DNA from: Papaver somniferum
Lineage: Eukaryota > Streptophyta > Magnoliopsida > Ranunculales > Papaveraceae
DNA: 64,000 bases
Assembly (NCBI RefSeq): GCF_003573695.1
Contig: NC_039365.1
Location: forward strand, 84,423,089 to 84,487,088
Direction: 5' to 3'
Shown: positions 26,128 to 37,769 of the stretch, one piece after another
How positions within the stretch are numbered: the first letter of the stretch is position 1
Layout: each line of letters begins with the position of its first letter
Translations under genes and position numbers: made by a program
Notes under the pieces: generated by a model
The model's database searches: none
What the model saw: the letters and a program-made list of their open reading frames with translations, nothing else
What the model was told of the DNA's origin: nothing

Positions 26128-29100
26128 ATGGATAAGGGAAATGAAACCCACAGACCTAGAACCAAAAACGTTGCTCGGGGTATCGATCCAAAGATTGGGA
26201 TTTTAGCAAGAAATAAAGAAATTGTTGTTGCAAATGAAGAAGAACGCGAAGAAGAAGTACCCGTCGATGTAGTTGGTGGTGGCGATTCCGATAGTCAAAC
26301 ACTTCGTCAACTTCAAATGGCCCCAGTTAGGTAAGAATCTATCATTTTTGGGGTTTATTTCGCTTTAATTCGACGAATCGAGAAAAAAAATTCAAGGGTT
26401 TTCGGTTATTTATCCAGATTCGGGCGATATTCATGCTTATTTACTTCCGAATGTAGTCGTGTTCTTCATTTCTCAAGAACATCGACAGTATTCGGGAGAA
26501 ATATTTGATGGTTATCGGGCCGGCCGACCCGAATATTGTTGGTCATATCTTCTGGATACAAACTGGAATAATCGGTAGTTTAATGAATTTTTTGGCTCCC
26601 GAATATATTTAAGTGACACACAGTATTCGGAAGTACACTCACTACCGAATATATATATATATATATTGAAAAAATCTCAAAATTCCTGATATAGGAAAAA
26701 TCTCATTTGGGGCCAGAGTATTCGGAAGACAATATAATGTTTTTACCTCCGATTGGTAGGATAAAATTTTAGAGTTTCTGAACTCCAGTTGATGAATATT
26801 AGGTTGTAAAAATGTTTAGTTATATTCCGATTGTTTTCATTCGGGAAAAATATGTGTATTCTTACTCGAATTTTTTCATTCGGGTTATAGTTGTGTACTT
26901 TGTCTTCCGATTGTGTAGGATGAAAAATTTAGAGCTTCGAAACTCAGTTGTAAATATGTTTAGTTAGCTTTCGATTGTTTGTATTCGGGAACAGTATGTG
27001 TCTTCTTACGTCTGAATGTGTAACATTCGGGTATAGTTCCCATACTTGTCTTCCGATTGTATAGTTTGTAAATATTTTCATTTTTGGTTGTTTAGACAAA
27101 GTCGAGAAAGGAGGAAGAAAGTGACAGCTAGTGCTAGGAGGGAAAGGCGTGCCAAAGGTAATTCAAGTGCTCAACAAAGCTTACAAGAACAAAGCAGTCA
27201 ACAAGGAGTGCAACCAAGTGCTGAACAAAGTGTAGAACAACAAGGCAGTGAACAAGGGGTGCAACCAAGTGTTGAACAAGCCGCTCAACAAAGTGCAGAA
27301 CCAACTGCTCCACAAGTTACACCCCACCATGAAATTGAACCAGTTGATCCAGTGCCAAGAGTAGAAGAAGAAGGACAACCAAGTGGTACCCAAAAAGCCA
27401 AAAAAGGAAAAGATGGTGTAAAGAAGGATATTGCTAAGAAAGCATCACATCTTGTCCCTCAGCACTTGAAGAAGAAGGGTATTCCAGCAGGCACAATCCT
27501 TGGGCTACCGGCATGGAGGAAAATTGCTATTTGGATACAAAGACTCATGGGCCAGAGAAATATACGAAACCGAGGTAATAAAATTACTATTTTTTATTAA
27601 TGTATTGTCTATGTGTTATATCGTAATATTTGTATTAAGGATTTTTTTATGTACTTTAATAGGATCATCAAGATGCGGTCCGTCTACTCAAACCTACCGC
27701 CGCACCAACAAAAATGCTTGCGTGGCCTTTATCCGGTGAATGTGAAAGGTTCAAGTCAATTGTTGCCAACTCGGGGTTAGCTAATGCCGCCGAGAATTCA
27801 TTGTTGGAACATGATCGTGTGGCCATATCGGCGTTCGTGGAGAGAATGTATCCTGAGACCGATACTTTCCATATGCCGTTTGGGGAGATGACGATTACCC
27901 GGATGATGTTGTGCAGATTCTTAACCTTCCCGACCAAGGCACAGCTGTGAAGTTTAACTACACAAAGCAGTTAAGTTGGGCACAACTTTATGCTCTAACT
28001 AAAAAGTGCTTAGGTTGGGATGAAGAGACAACAACACAGAGTTTAGGAGGCATGCAAGTTACAGAACAAGACAGATCAACATTACAGCTTTGATGAATAT
28101 GTTCCGAGGCACCTTGGAGAAGGAAAAAATGGAACGTTAACTGATGAGCAAGTGAACCACGCTGCCACCGCATATCTCCTTTGTGTATTGGGATGTGTCA
28201 TATTCCCCAATACTTCTGGCAACCGGATCGACGCCAACCTTATACAACTTTTGGATCCTCTCCATGAAGTCGGTGACTATTCTTGGGGCACGGCATGCCT
28301 AGCATTCTTGATGGAAGAGTTGAGAAAGGCTTCGAGGCTAGGAACCTGCCAAGTTGCCGGGAACGTGGCTCTATTGCAGGTTTTTTCTTTAACTCTATAA
28401 CTCACTCTATAGTTATTCGGTAGACAATACATATGATGCATATTCATAACTCCAAACTATGCATATTCGGTAGGAATCTACATTGTTAACTTCCGAATGT
28501 AGGTTATTCGGGAACATGTTACTTAGTTTTTTTCCCGATTGTTTAGAATCGGAGTTTAGTCTTGAGTTACTGCCGAATATATAGGCCAAAGTATTATAGG
28601 TTACTGAACTCCAAATGACGCATATTCGGTAGGAAATGATCCATCTCTTTTTCCGAATGTTGGTTATTCGGTGGCTAGGTACTTATTTTGTTTTCCGATT
28701 ATATATAATCGGAAATATTCTTTTGATATACCGAATATACAGGCCAGAAAAACTATAGGTTACTGAACTCCAAATGACGCATATTCGTTAGGAAATGATC
28801 CATATCTATTTCCGAATGTTGGTTATTCGGTGGATAGGTACTTAGTTTTATTTCCGATTATATATAATCGGAAATAATGTTTGGAAATTACTACCGAATA
28901 TACACAATCTATTTACTAAAACTTGGTTTCTTATGTATATAGGCATGGATCTATGACCACTTCCCTATCCTGAAGTTGGCCGGAGAGAACCCGGGGTGGT
29001 GCAAAGGTACTCCTAGAGGAACAAAGTATATATTTGAAGACAACCGTTCTAGGACAAAAGAGCAGCAGTTGATTCGCATGAGGGAGATTTTGGACCAATT

Positions 29101-29982
29101 GAAGGCCTCGGACGTATGCTTTGATCCATACAAGGAAGATCGAGCCAGTGGGCATATAAATGTTCGTCGGACTTGTCCCTTTATTTTGGACCATTGTGGC
29201 ACCCCACAGGATATGTGATGTATAACCCCCTAGGGTGATGCGACAACACGGGTATATACAACATCAACCTGTGGAGAAATGGGGATTACTACAAATTGGA
29301 GTTGGAGTTGTGCTCTTCTAGTGGTGACAATCTCACGATTGTTCACACAGGCCCACCTATTGTTCTTGATAACTGGGATAAGAGGAATGACTTCATTATC
29401 AACACTGGTAGACGAACCACCCGAGGTGATGAAAATTCTCCAGGCTATATGAGTTGGTATAAAAACGTATCACATCCTTTGGTTATCCGTGAAATCAAAT
29501 CCAACACTACTGCGGCGGGTTCAAGTTATAATTGTATCATCAAAGATTAACCAGCTGGTTATGATAGACTGGTATGTGTTCTTATATTTTTGTTCATTTT
29601 ATATTGTTCCTATAAATCTTAGGTAATTACCGTTTGATGTTATGTCATTACGTATAAAAAACAGGTGAATAGGTTCAAGCGTGTTTCCAAAATGTTAACT
29701 GCATGCCTGAAGAGCGGAGATCCCATGCTAGCTGAGAAGATCAAAGAGGATAAAGACCTAGTTGATAATATGGATAACGAAGATTATGCTGCCCAGTTTG
29801 GGGAGAAAGTCACGAAGAGGCATCCTCCCAAGGTGGCAGTATCAAAGACGGGTAAAAGAACTCGAGCTTCATCGAGCGCTGAAGGTGCTCCAACTGAAGG
29901 TGCTCCAACTGAAGGTGCTCAAATCCGTGGTCGTGCAGGACTGGGAGGTAGTCACGGTCGTAAAGTAAAGAAGAGCAGATAA
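26128..29982 (+). pseudogene. Plant-mobile-domain (PMD/MAIL-like) gene, broken by frameshifts
   Basis: Transposon-borne relative of MAIN/MAIL1. Exon-like blocks with GT-AG borders: 26128-26330, 27096 to about 27574, 27663-28379, 28943 to about 29570, 29665-29982. An acidic and lysine-rich N-terminus precedes a Q/S/E-rich stretch with VQPS repeats. The PMD core reads LFGYKDSWAREIYETE, DHQDAVRLLKPTAAP, SAFVERMYPETDTFHMPFGE, AYLLCVLGCVIFP, YSWGTACLAFLMEEL and RVMRQHGYIQHQP. The last exon is basic, with a three-fold GAPTE repeat. The frame changes at about 27480-27510, again at about 27898 (one base short in the run ACCCGG), at about 28060-28075, and at least once in 29210-29300. It cannot give a full protein without those shifts, so I call a pseudogene. 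The core order parallels the N-terminal region of the ULP1-like gene next door. Confidence 0.82.
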
Positions 29983-30002
29983 ATGACAATGATTTGTGTT
30001 GT

Positions 30003-30745
30003 GTTGACTTCCGATTATTACAAGTTCAAAATTGAAAAGTATCAGTTTTTCCCAAATTCTGATTTTTGGGCCATCGTACATTCAGGACTTTACAAAACAA
30101 AATTATCCTCCGAATATTACAAGTTCAAAACAAACCATGCCATGGCTCTAGATGGTTCCAAGGGCCAATATAGAAGGTTAGACAACCCATATTCGGAAGT
30201 TTGGGTAACTGAGTTGACTTCCGATTATTGCAAGTTCAAAATTTAAAAAGTATCAGTTTTTCCCAAATTCTGATTTTTGGGCCATCATACATTCGGGACT
30301 TTACAAAAAAAAATTATCCTCTGAATATTACAAGTTCAAAACAAACCATGCCATGGCTCTAGGTGGTTCCAAGGGCCAATATAGAAGGTTAGACGACCCA
30401 TATTCGGAAGTTTGGGTAACTAAGTTGACTTCCGATTATTGCAAGTTCAAAATTTGAAAAGTATCAGTTTTTCCCAAATTCTGATTTTTGGGCCATCGTA
30501 CATTCGGGACTTTACAAAAAAAAATTATCCTCTGAATATTACAAGTTCAAAACAAACCATGTCATGGCTTTAGGTGGTTCCAAGGGCCAATATAGAAGGT
30601 TAGACAACCCATATTCGGAAGTTTGGGTAACTGAGTTGACTTCCGATTATTGCAAGTTCAAAATTTGAAAAGTATCAGTTTTTCCCAGATTCTGATTTTT
30701 GGGCCATCGTACATTCAGGATTTTACAAAAAAAATTATCCTCCGA
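30003..30745 (+). repeat. 211-bp tandem repeat, about 3.5 copies
   Basis: Units begin with GTTGACTTCCGATTATT at 30003, 30213, 30424 and 30635 (periods 210, 211, 211); the last unit is partial. Each contains the TTCCGATT, CCGAATATT and ATTCGGAAG motifs of the PMD element, so the array multiplies that motif. Copies differ by only a few bases, which indicates recent expansion. Confidence 0.92.
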
Positions 30746-31331
30746 ATAATATAGTCGTGTTTAGAAATACCAACCTAATCGGTAGATAAAAATTTAAGTT
30801 CGCTACCGAATGTCCTATTCGGAGGAAATACGTGTATCGTTAGCAACCGATTGTAGTGCATCATTGATACGAAACCTCAAGGGACATATTTTCAGAAACC
30901 TCAACGGCCATATTTTCAAAAATTAAAGCCATTGGAACTCTAATCTATATAAGGATGGTAACCCCTCTCAGTCAAATAATGTTAAACTATTACCGATTGT
31001 AAAGGATAAGAATACTGAGTTTTGAATTTTTTTGAGGAATTCGTTTTTGGGGCCATTCGGGGGTAAATAACTCTACATAACTACCGAATGTAGATTTTTT
31101 TGGAAAACCAGTTTGGGGTTTTTTCTCATATTCGGCAGTAAACTACTATCTTGGAACTACCGAATATACATATTTGGTACCCAGTGTGTTATATTCGTAA
31201 GTTTATTCGAGAAATTATCTACCGAATCTGGGTAGTTCATGGCATTCAATGCATGCAATAATCGGTTTTTCTTGTTTACAAAAGCACACAAACGCATGCA
31301 AATCGAGTATTTGAGTTTCTTAACACAATAC

Positions 31332-31529
31332 CTGTGTTTTACATGCATTGTTAGCTTCAATATCAGGCGATTCTCCATTTTCTTCCATGAAAGGGTCGTC
31401 TAGGTTTTCCTCTCCACAAAAGTTTGGATCATTCAACATATACCCCAAATCGTCTTCTCTAAACGGTCGTGAACCCTCAACATTTTGTTCTTCGCCATGA
31501 TTCTCACCTTCTTATTCATATCCATCCAT
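31332..31529 (-). pseudogene. Remnant first exon of a gene opposing the PMD gene
   Basis: On the minus strand a 66-codon acidic frame starts at the ATG at 31529, has one stop at codon 6, and then stays open to a good donor (ACACAG|GTATTG) at 31332. It includes FREDDLGYMLNDPNFC and MEENGESPDIEANN. By position it mirrors the MURA gene of the nested MULE, convergent with the accessory gene and close to the right end, so it may be what is left of a transposase. No domain is recognisable. Confidence 0.4.
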
Positions 31530-31813
31530 TTTTGTAGTGATAAAATGGGTTTTCCCTTTTTCCTTCACCTTCTTCTCTATAACTCTAACAACTCAAAAAT
31601 GAAAAAGAAATGGAAAAAATGAAACAAAAATCATTCTAATACTGCGCCGACTACAATCGGAAGTCTGGGTAATATTTTGGCTTCCGATTGCAATCGGAGG
31701 ATAAAAATGTTATCATATCCTCCGAATATATAAGGGTAATTTTGCCATTATGAATTACGCGAGATAAGGGCTGGCTACATTTTCCCTTTGGGTGACCTTT
31801 TTTGTTTTATTGT

Positions 31814-31860
31814 TGGCCCCTAAATCCTTTTGAGTGGCCCCTAAAAACGCGAGGCTAAGG
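31814..31860 (-). repeat. Right subterminal inverted arm of the hAT element
   Basis: Reverse complement of the left arm at 14934-14983, including GTGGCCCCTAAAAACGCGAG and TGGCCCCTAAATCCTTT. It supports 14744-32579 as one unit. Confidence 0.8.
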
Positions 31861-32560
31861 AAGTGGTTCACAACACATGACATATACTGTTGTTTGCAGA
31901 AATTATATAACATATTGTAATCGCATCATTTCATTTCTTCACATCTCAATTTTATCCAAACACTGCTATCATTAAGGCAATACATGAATTCTAGAGAATT
32001 AGTGTATCACATAAAGATTACATGAAAATGAAAGTGCGGCAAAAGAAGTTGTGTTTTTAAAATGGATTGCATCTAATAACAATGCAACTATATACTGAAC
32101 ATAAAACATAAGTCCATAAACAATGATATCAAGATCCCAAAAATCTAAAGACTAATTTAGTTTTTAAAAACATCATTGTTAGTATTTAGAAAAGGACACC
32201 CTAAAGGCTCGAACAACACATATCTAATGATCAAAACTCAAACGAATATAGCACAAAAAACATATTACATATATAAATATAATAGTCGAAACACCAAAAC
32301 ACAAAAGAAATGTGATTAATAAAGAAGAAACTACGTAACTATTGAATCAATTGGTTTGAAAAGATAGTATCATACATCCATGAGTTTTTGAATCTTAAAA
32401 CAGTTTTCTTCTTTGTTTTGAGAACTTTCTTTGCCTTCATAACTGGAGTGATCCCTTTTTAAGGGAGAAAAACTCGTATTTCGTAATGTAATTAGATTTT
32501 ATTTTTATTTTTTGGTGGCCCCTTCCAACTCGTGTCCTTAAGCAAGGCTTTTCTTGCTTT
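31861..32560. other. Right arm of the hAT element, noncoding
   Basis: AT-rich sequence between the right inverted arm and the right terminus. No open frame with recognisable content. Confidence 0.6.
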
Positions 32561-32587
32561 AAGGGGAGGGCCGGCCCTGAGAATACA

Positions 32588-35500
32588 CCGTAATCTTTCT
32601 GTATCAACCTAACACCCCTTGTATAATTCTACCAACACAATAATGGCCAAAAAATTACCTCAACAAGATGTACCTTAACATAAAGTCTAAGTTCGTGACT
32701 GAACTAACTATGGGATCTTACCAAGTGGAATAATGTACAAGTGCAATTAATTGACTATAACAGTAATTTATTTAATGTCTTGAACATGCCACCTATAACT
32801 CGCAGTTTTACTAAGGCAAACAAAGAGGAATCTCAAAAGTTCAAGGATTTCAAGGGATTAATACAAACAGGAAGAAGAAGAAGACTGTCCCCAAAAACAT
32901 ATTTGATTATGATTCAGATAGTTCAAAAGGAACTCAAGAGCATCCCTGCTTGCTTTAGATTTTCAATATCCTAAGGTACCCAAATGGATTCCCACTGACA
33001 GTATGGTCGATTTCATCACTGGTTTATAAGAAATAATAACCAATCTCATCATATTGGTTCAGAATCAAGACTAGCTGAAGAACAAGATTGAAGAGACTAT
33101 TGCAGATCTTACAACTATTAAAACAACAAGTTGAAAAACTTGAAAAATAAGAGATGCTAGCTGACAAGTCCCTCGAGACCTGTTTCATGAGTTTGAATAC
33201 TGAAGAAACTTCAGTGAACAATTAGAGCACATCTAAAGCTTAAGCTAGGTGCCTTTTTGCTTAATCATCTATAGACAATCAATTGTTGATATATTTCAAT
33301 TATTGTATAAGGTTTATTTACAACTATCAATAATAAGTTTTTATTTTATAAATCTTGTTTTATTTTGATAGGTTGTGCATCTTGTGGTTCTTATCTCTCT
33401 TTTCCTTGGGATTATGAGATTTACTTTCAGTTTTTATTAACCTTATTGTTTCGATCTCACAATATGTCTATCTCTAATTTTGTGACTTTTTTATTTAGCA
33501 GATTTCAGATCTAACATATTGGGTTGCTTTATCAAATAATCCTAAGTAGATATTGTTTAAACTCATGTGTGATGTCACGATTATACTATTATCAATTTAT
33601 GTTTCATAAGTTATGTATTTAGTATACATGTGAGTTTCAGTTTTAGCTTTTTACTTTGGCGCGTAATAGCTAAGATCTTGTCGACCCTTCTCCGGTAAAG
33701 GTTGTCTCTCTTTGTTATTCTTTTGTCTTGCAGGGAATAACAAAACAATGGGGGAGAGTTATATATTAAACTGGTGCTTAAGCGTCATATCTTTGTGGGG
33801 TGAGTGGTTGTGAAAACCGAGGGAAGAAGTATTTTGATAATCTTTCTTGATATGAAAACTTGATCGGTTTTGATTCTGGTTTGTCATATCGAAGTAAGGT
33901 AACAAGTTTTGGTTTAATCGTTTTCCTGCTAAGAAAAGCTTATTTAATGTCTATTCTTGCTATTGCTCAACATAATAATGTAGAATTGTTTTGGTACCTT
34001 ATTTCATGTTTAAGAGAAACTAAATCAATTTTGATTTTTGTTTGTGCTTAACAAAAAGAGGTTTAATTTCTTTAGTCCAATTGATTCCTGATAAGAAAAA
34101 TAAGTTAATTCTAATCTTAGTTTAGGCTTATCAAAACAAGGTACGATTATTCAAGTTTAATCAGTCCCAATAAGAAACCAGTTAGCTAACCTAGCTTAGA
34201 CTTATCAAAATAAGGTACAGTTATTTCTGAATAATTGGATCCTGATAAGTAGCTAAGTAAATTCAGATTTTAGTTTGACTTATCAAAAAAAAAAAAATCA
34301 CTACGGGTAATTGTTTCGTTGGTAATAGGCTAAGACAAATTACCTTGGTAGTTTCGGTTTTAGTGATGCTTATCAAAAGTGGTATGATAAACCTTTATGC
34401 TTAACTCTTATAGGTTGTATATCGAGTTCGTATGAACTTGTAAGATCTTATCGGATTACTTATGTGTTTTTTTCGTTTCTTTGTCATTTTTGTGACAAAA
34501 GGAGGAGAAATATATGGAGTATATGGTGACTTATAATCACTGAGAAATGATATATGTGTTGAAAAGTATATATCTAAGTAAAGAGTAAAGCATTGACTTA
34601 GGGAGGGAAACATATCATTATGTTGTGTAGTATTGCACACAACAAAAGGGTATAATAAATATGTTTGGATTGAATATATACCTAGCTTTTCTTCAGGGGA
34701 GGTAAAACTTTTTGTCATTCAAATGCTTCAACAACGACATTTATTTTTGAATATCTGCATGTTATTGTGCTGTTGAAACTCGGAATCAAGCTTATGAAGA
34801 ATGAGTTAGGAGCTGTTATGTAATGTAATTAACATTTAGTGTATCAAAGGTCACCATCCTCACCAAGAACTTTCTTGCTACATAAACAGCAAGCAAGATA
34901 GTACCAATTGTTATCCATCAGTACTCCTTCGTAGTGCTGATCTCTTCATGTAGTTATTGCTGCTTGTATGCATATGCGGTACATTAATAGAGAAAATAAA
35001 ATTAAGTGGGTGGTTTGACGGTGTAGGAGAGGTCCCATTTCATATGGATGTGCCGGGTAATAGTTTTTTTTTGTAAGTATCCAAAATCTCATAGGCGCTT
35101 TTCCTTTTTTCATGGCCAATGACCACTATGTATGGTGGGGTGGTCTTGCTTGCATCCTAAATACCCGCGAACAGAAAAAAAAAAACAATCATACAGGGGA
35201 TCCATCCTAAAAAAATAACATCCCATATATTATTCCCAAGCTAACATGTTAACAATATTTTATCGCTATTAGACAAACAATCAAAAGTCAGAAAAAGAAA
35301 GTAAGAAAGCACGTCAATATTTTGTCGCTATTCCCAAGCTAACATGAAAACGAAAAATATTCACCGGATCGAAAGTGGAGGTAAAACGAAATTGGAATCT
35401 ACATGAAGAAGACTTACATGTTCGGGAACTGATGCCGATCTCGATTGGGATTAGCCATTTTATAGAGAAAGGATGAGCATTTTTTTTCTGAGCAGCAGGC

Positions 35501-35916
35501 AAAATTCAATATGAATTGGATTGCGAATACCTTGATTGGGAATACCTTCTGTCATGGAAGAGAGAAACGCATCCAGGGTTTATGATACGTTATGGAATAA
35601 GAGAGTTAAGAGGAAAAGATTAAACAGAATATGAATGAAAACCCAATGAAAACTCAATTTTATGATTCGAAACATAATTAATACACTATAGCGTGGGACG
35701 TGAGTGACGTCCAGCCATTGGATTAACCAAATCAAGTACGTTATTCTAGGAGGGGAGGGAAGATCCCATCAGGTAGTTAGAAAATCCAATGTATCTTGGT
35801 CGCTGGGTGACTCACCAAACACTATTGTTATATAAGCATTGATATCTTTATCTTTTAATTCTTGTAGTATCCATTTGTATTAGAGTTTTGTCACTAAAAT
35901 TGACAAAGGGGGGATT
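32588..35916 (+). mobile_element. Decayed Copia/SIRE-like remnant, plus orientation
   Basis: No intact gene. 32760-33225 gives broken coiled-coil-like frames starting PPITRSFTKANKEE, loosely gag-like. 33890-34290 is a diverged tandem array. A purine-rich ACAAAAGGAGGAGA near 34493 and the tract GACAAAGGGGGG at 35903-35914 resemble the polypurine tracts of SIRE-like elements. The latter abuts a TGTCAGAGCATTGCTC sequence that looks like an LTR start at 35917. The assignment rests on these motifs and on likeness to the LTR families further right. Confidence 0.4.
33890..34300 (+). repeat. Diverged tandem repeat, period about 77-80 bp
   Basis: Recurring GCTTATCAAAA-(t/c)AAGGTAC and CCTGATAAG motifs at about 34046, 34123, 34200 and 34280 with similar spacing. 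The copies are imperfect. It probably belongs to the untranslated 3' part of the surrounding element. Confidence 0.55.
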
Positions 35917-36900
35917 GTCAGAGCATTGCTCGTTTGAACCGGCCAAACGTTGGTATGTCAAGATTGGTTGTCATATTTTAGTTTCAAAACTCAAGGTTGC
36001 TTGATTAAATTACTAAATTCAACCCCATTAGGTTAAACTAGGAAGTCTAGAAATGATGAGACATACACCTATTACTCTGAAGACCTGGAGAATCCGAAGA
36101 TATATCGACATACCGAACACATCATCCTTCTGTCCGAGGTTAGTAATACAAGACTTGACTTATATCCATTTCTATCTTCGTTACTTTCAAGACGTTTAGA
36201 TTGAAAACATAACATGCGTAGTTATATATATGAAACTCTAGTATTAGAGATGTTCAAAGTCTCAAGGAATAATATACAAGTTGCATTGCAACTTATGTAT
36301 ACTGAATTATGAAGTATAACACTTATCATTTGAACTTTGTAATTAAGACATAGACAATATCTTTGTAACTTGTTACTAGATTTTGTAATGAACTTAGGAT
36401 TGATTCCCATACCTATAAAACTATGTTTAACAACATGAGTTTAAGTAAGTAGACTTGCGGGGAAAAATCTGTAGCTGAAAGGAATCAATGGGATTGGCGG
36501 TCCAATTCCCATTGGGTATCTATAGTATGACCGATCCCTACTTGGGGATCTATAGCGGGACCGATCCCTTTGGGGGATCTCTTGCCGGACCGGTCCCAGT
36601 AGATAATCTCACATTTCCGGTTTTACATATACTTTAGGATTTTGTAAATATCGGAATATGAGTTGCTATTAAGGAAAGTTCAAGATGTTGAAATTGTGAG
36701 TAATTTGAACATGTGTAAAATGTTATCTTTTATTGTTCAAAGATATTCCTTGATCAAGGTGAGATCCCAAACCAAAATGTTTGAGAATCTTTTCGATAAT
36801 ATTTTTAAATATATATATTTTTTATTTTTCCAACAAGTAAAACATATCTCTGGAAGATATATTAGTAAAGTATATTTGTATGCTAGCTAATGTTGAGTTG
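35917..36900 (+). repeat. Putative LTR of a Copia/SIRE-like element
   Basis: Begins TGTCAGAGCATTGCTCG directly after a polypurine tract. The sequence GAGCA(T/G)TGCTC is shared with the LTR ends at 40547, 52334, 56258 and 60730. The right boundary is not defined. A small imperfect triplication (GGATCTATAG...GACCGATCCC) lies at about 36500-36600. Confidence 0.4.
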
Positions 36901-37248
36901 TCATCCATGAGGATTTCGGTATATTAGTTGGATATTAATTGGAATTAGACAAAACCTAAAATTGGTGTTTATTGCATATCTTTAGAATATTTTCGGTTAT
37001 GGAAATTCCTTGATGTCCAAACTTATCCTGACACATGCCTTGGCCTATAAATGTTGAAGTTTGTTTTTTTTAAAAACTTATCCTGACACAGGCCCTTCAT
37101 TTTGTAGTTACTGTCGTAGCCCACTAATAGTATTACTCGTAATACTATCTTGGAGAGGAGAGTACCCTAATTAGGAAAAATCTCTTACATCCGCAAGTTT
37201 GAATACTTTTATGGGATCAAGAAGACTTTAGATAGTGCCATTGGTGGG

Positions 37249-37769
37249 TGTTGATGGTGAGTTTTTGACAAGGGAATTTGTAGTAAACTAGCCTTGATTT
37301 AGTTGTATAAGTAATCTCTGGCCCGACACCAGGATTGTTGAATTTGCATAAGTATAATTTTTTATTCCACAAGAGAATCAATAAATTGTATTTGGCTAAT
37401 GGGCTCAGCATCCCTAAAACTATTTTGAAAGTGTATACGTATGCCAAATTTCAGAGCTTTCCCCAGCAGAAACCTTGTTATTTCATGTGTGCCAATATAC
37501 ATGTCTTTTATGCCGTATACATGGTATTAGTCTTATTCAGGACAAATTTAGGCATCATTTAATGAGTCACTAAGAATATTATGTTTAATATATAGTCATA
37601 TCAGTATCGCCTCAAGTCGTGAAAACTCCCGCGGCCGAGTTCCTTGGGCATAATATAACAACACTATTATATTCGAAGTTTATACTAAAATAGCATTTTG
37701 ACTCCAAATTTAAATCTAGCATGTTGGCTTAAACTCAAACCCTAGATTGCAGTTATATGATGATCACAC
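37249..37769 (+). repeat. Gypsy 5' LTR, first part
   Basis: Collinear with 54446-54960, including TGATTTAGTTGTATAAGTAA and TTGAATTTGCATAAGTATA. It continues at 46382 after the inserted element; the last five bases CACAC are the insertion's target duplication. Confidence 0.8.

Larger units (their letters stand above)
26400..31740. repeat. Dispersed ATTCGG / CCGAAT motif family of the PMD element
   Basis: Dozens of short inverted motifs, ATTCGG(T/G/A) and (T/A)CCGAAT with the variants TTCCGATT and AATCGGAA, fill the introns and 3' region of the PMD gene. Some form exact palindromes, such as TTCCGATTATATATAATCGG at about 28694 and again at about 28851. They are essentially absent from the PMD exons and from the nested MULE. 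The distribution mimics that of the MULE's own palindrome, but the sequence is unrelated. Confidence 0.82.
14744..32579. mobile_element. hAT-type element, 17.8 kb including nested MULE
   Basis: The left end reads CAGGGCCGGTCCTG and the right end, reversed, reads CAGGGCCGGCCCT: hAT-like CAGGG termini matching at 12 of the first 13 bases. The flanks are a perfect 8-bp duplication AGAATACA at 14736-14743 and 32580-32587, the size hAT transposases make. Further in, inverted arms at 14934-14983 and 31814-31860 match well. Removing the nested MULE leaves about 6.9 kb. No hAT transposase was found, so it is non-autonomous. Its cargo is a decayed PMD gene (26128-29982). The PMD segment may be a separate MULE-like insertion inside the hAT, because both inner borders share a weak CCAGCC inverted motif near 14990 and 31788, but I see no clean target duplication for it. 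Confidence 0.8.

Noticed and set aside
35418..35458. Possible short minus-strand first exon MANPNRDRHQFPNM with a donor site
   Set aside because: Only 14 codons and no following exon found; could be a captured gene fragment but is not supportable.
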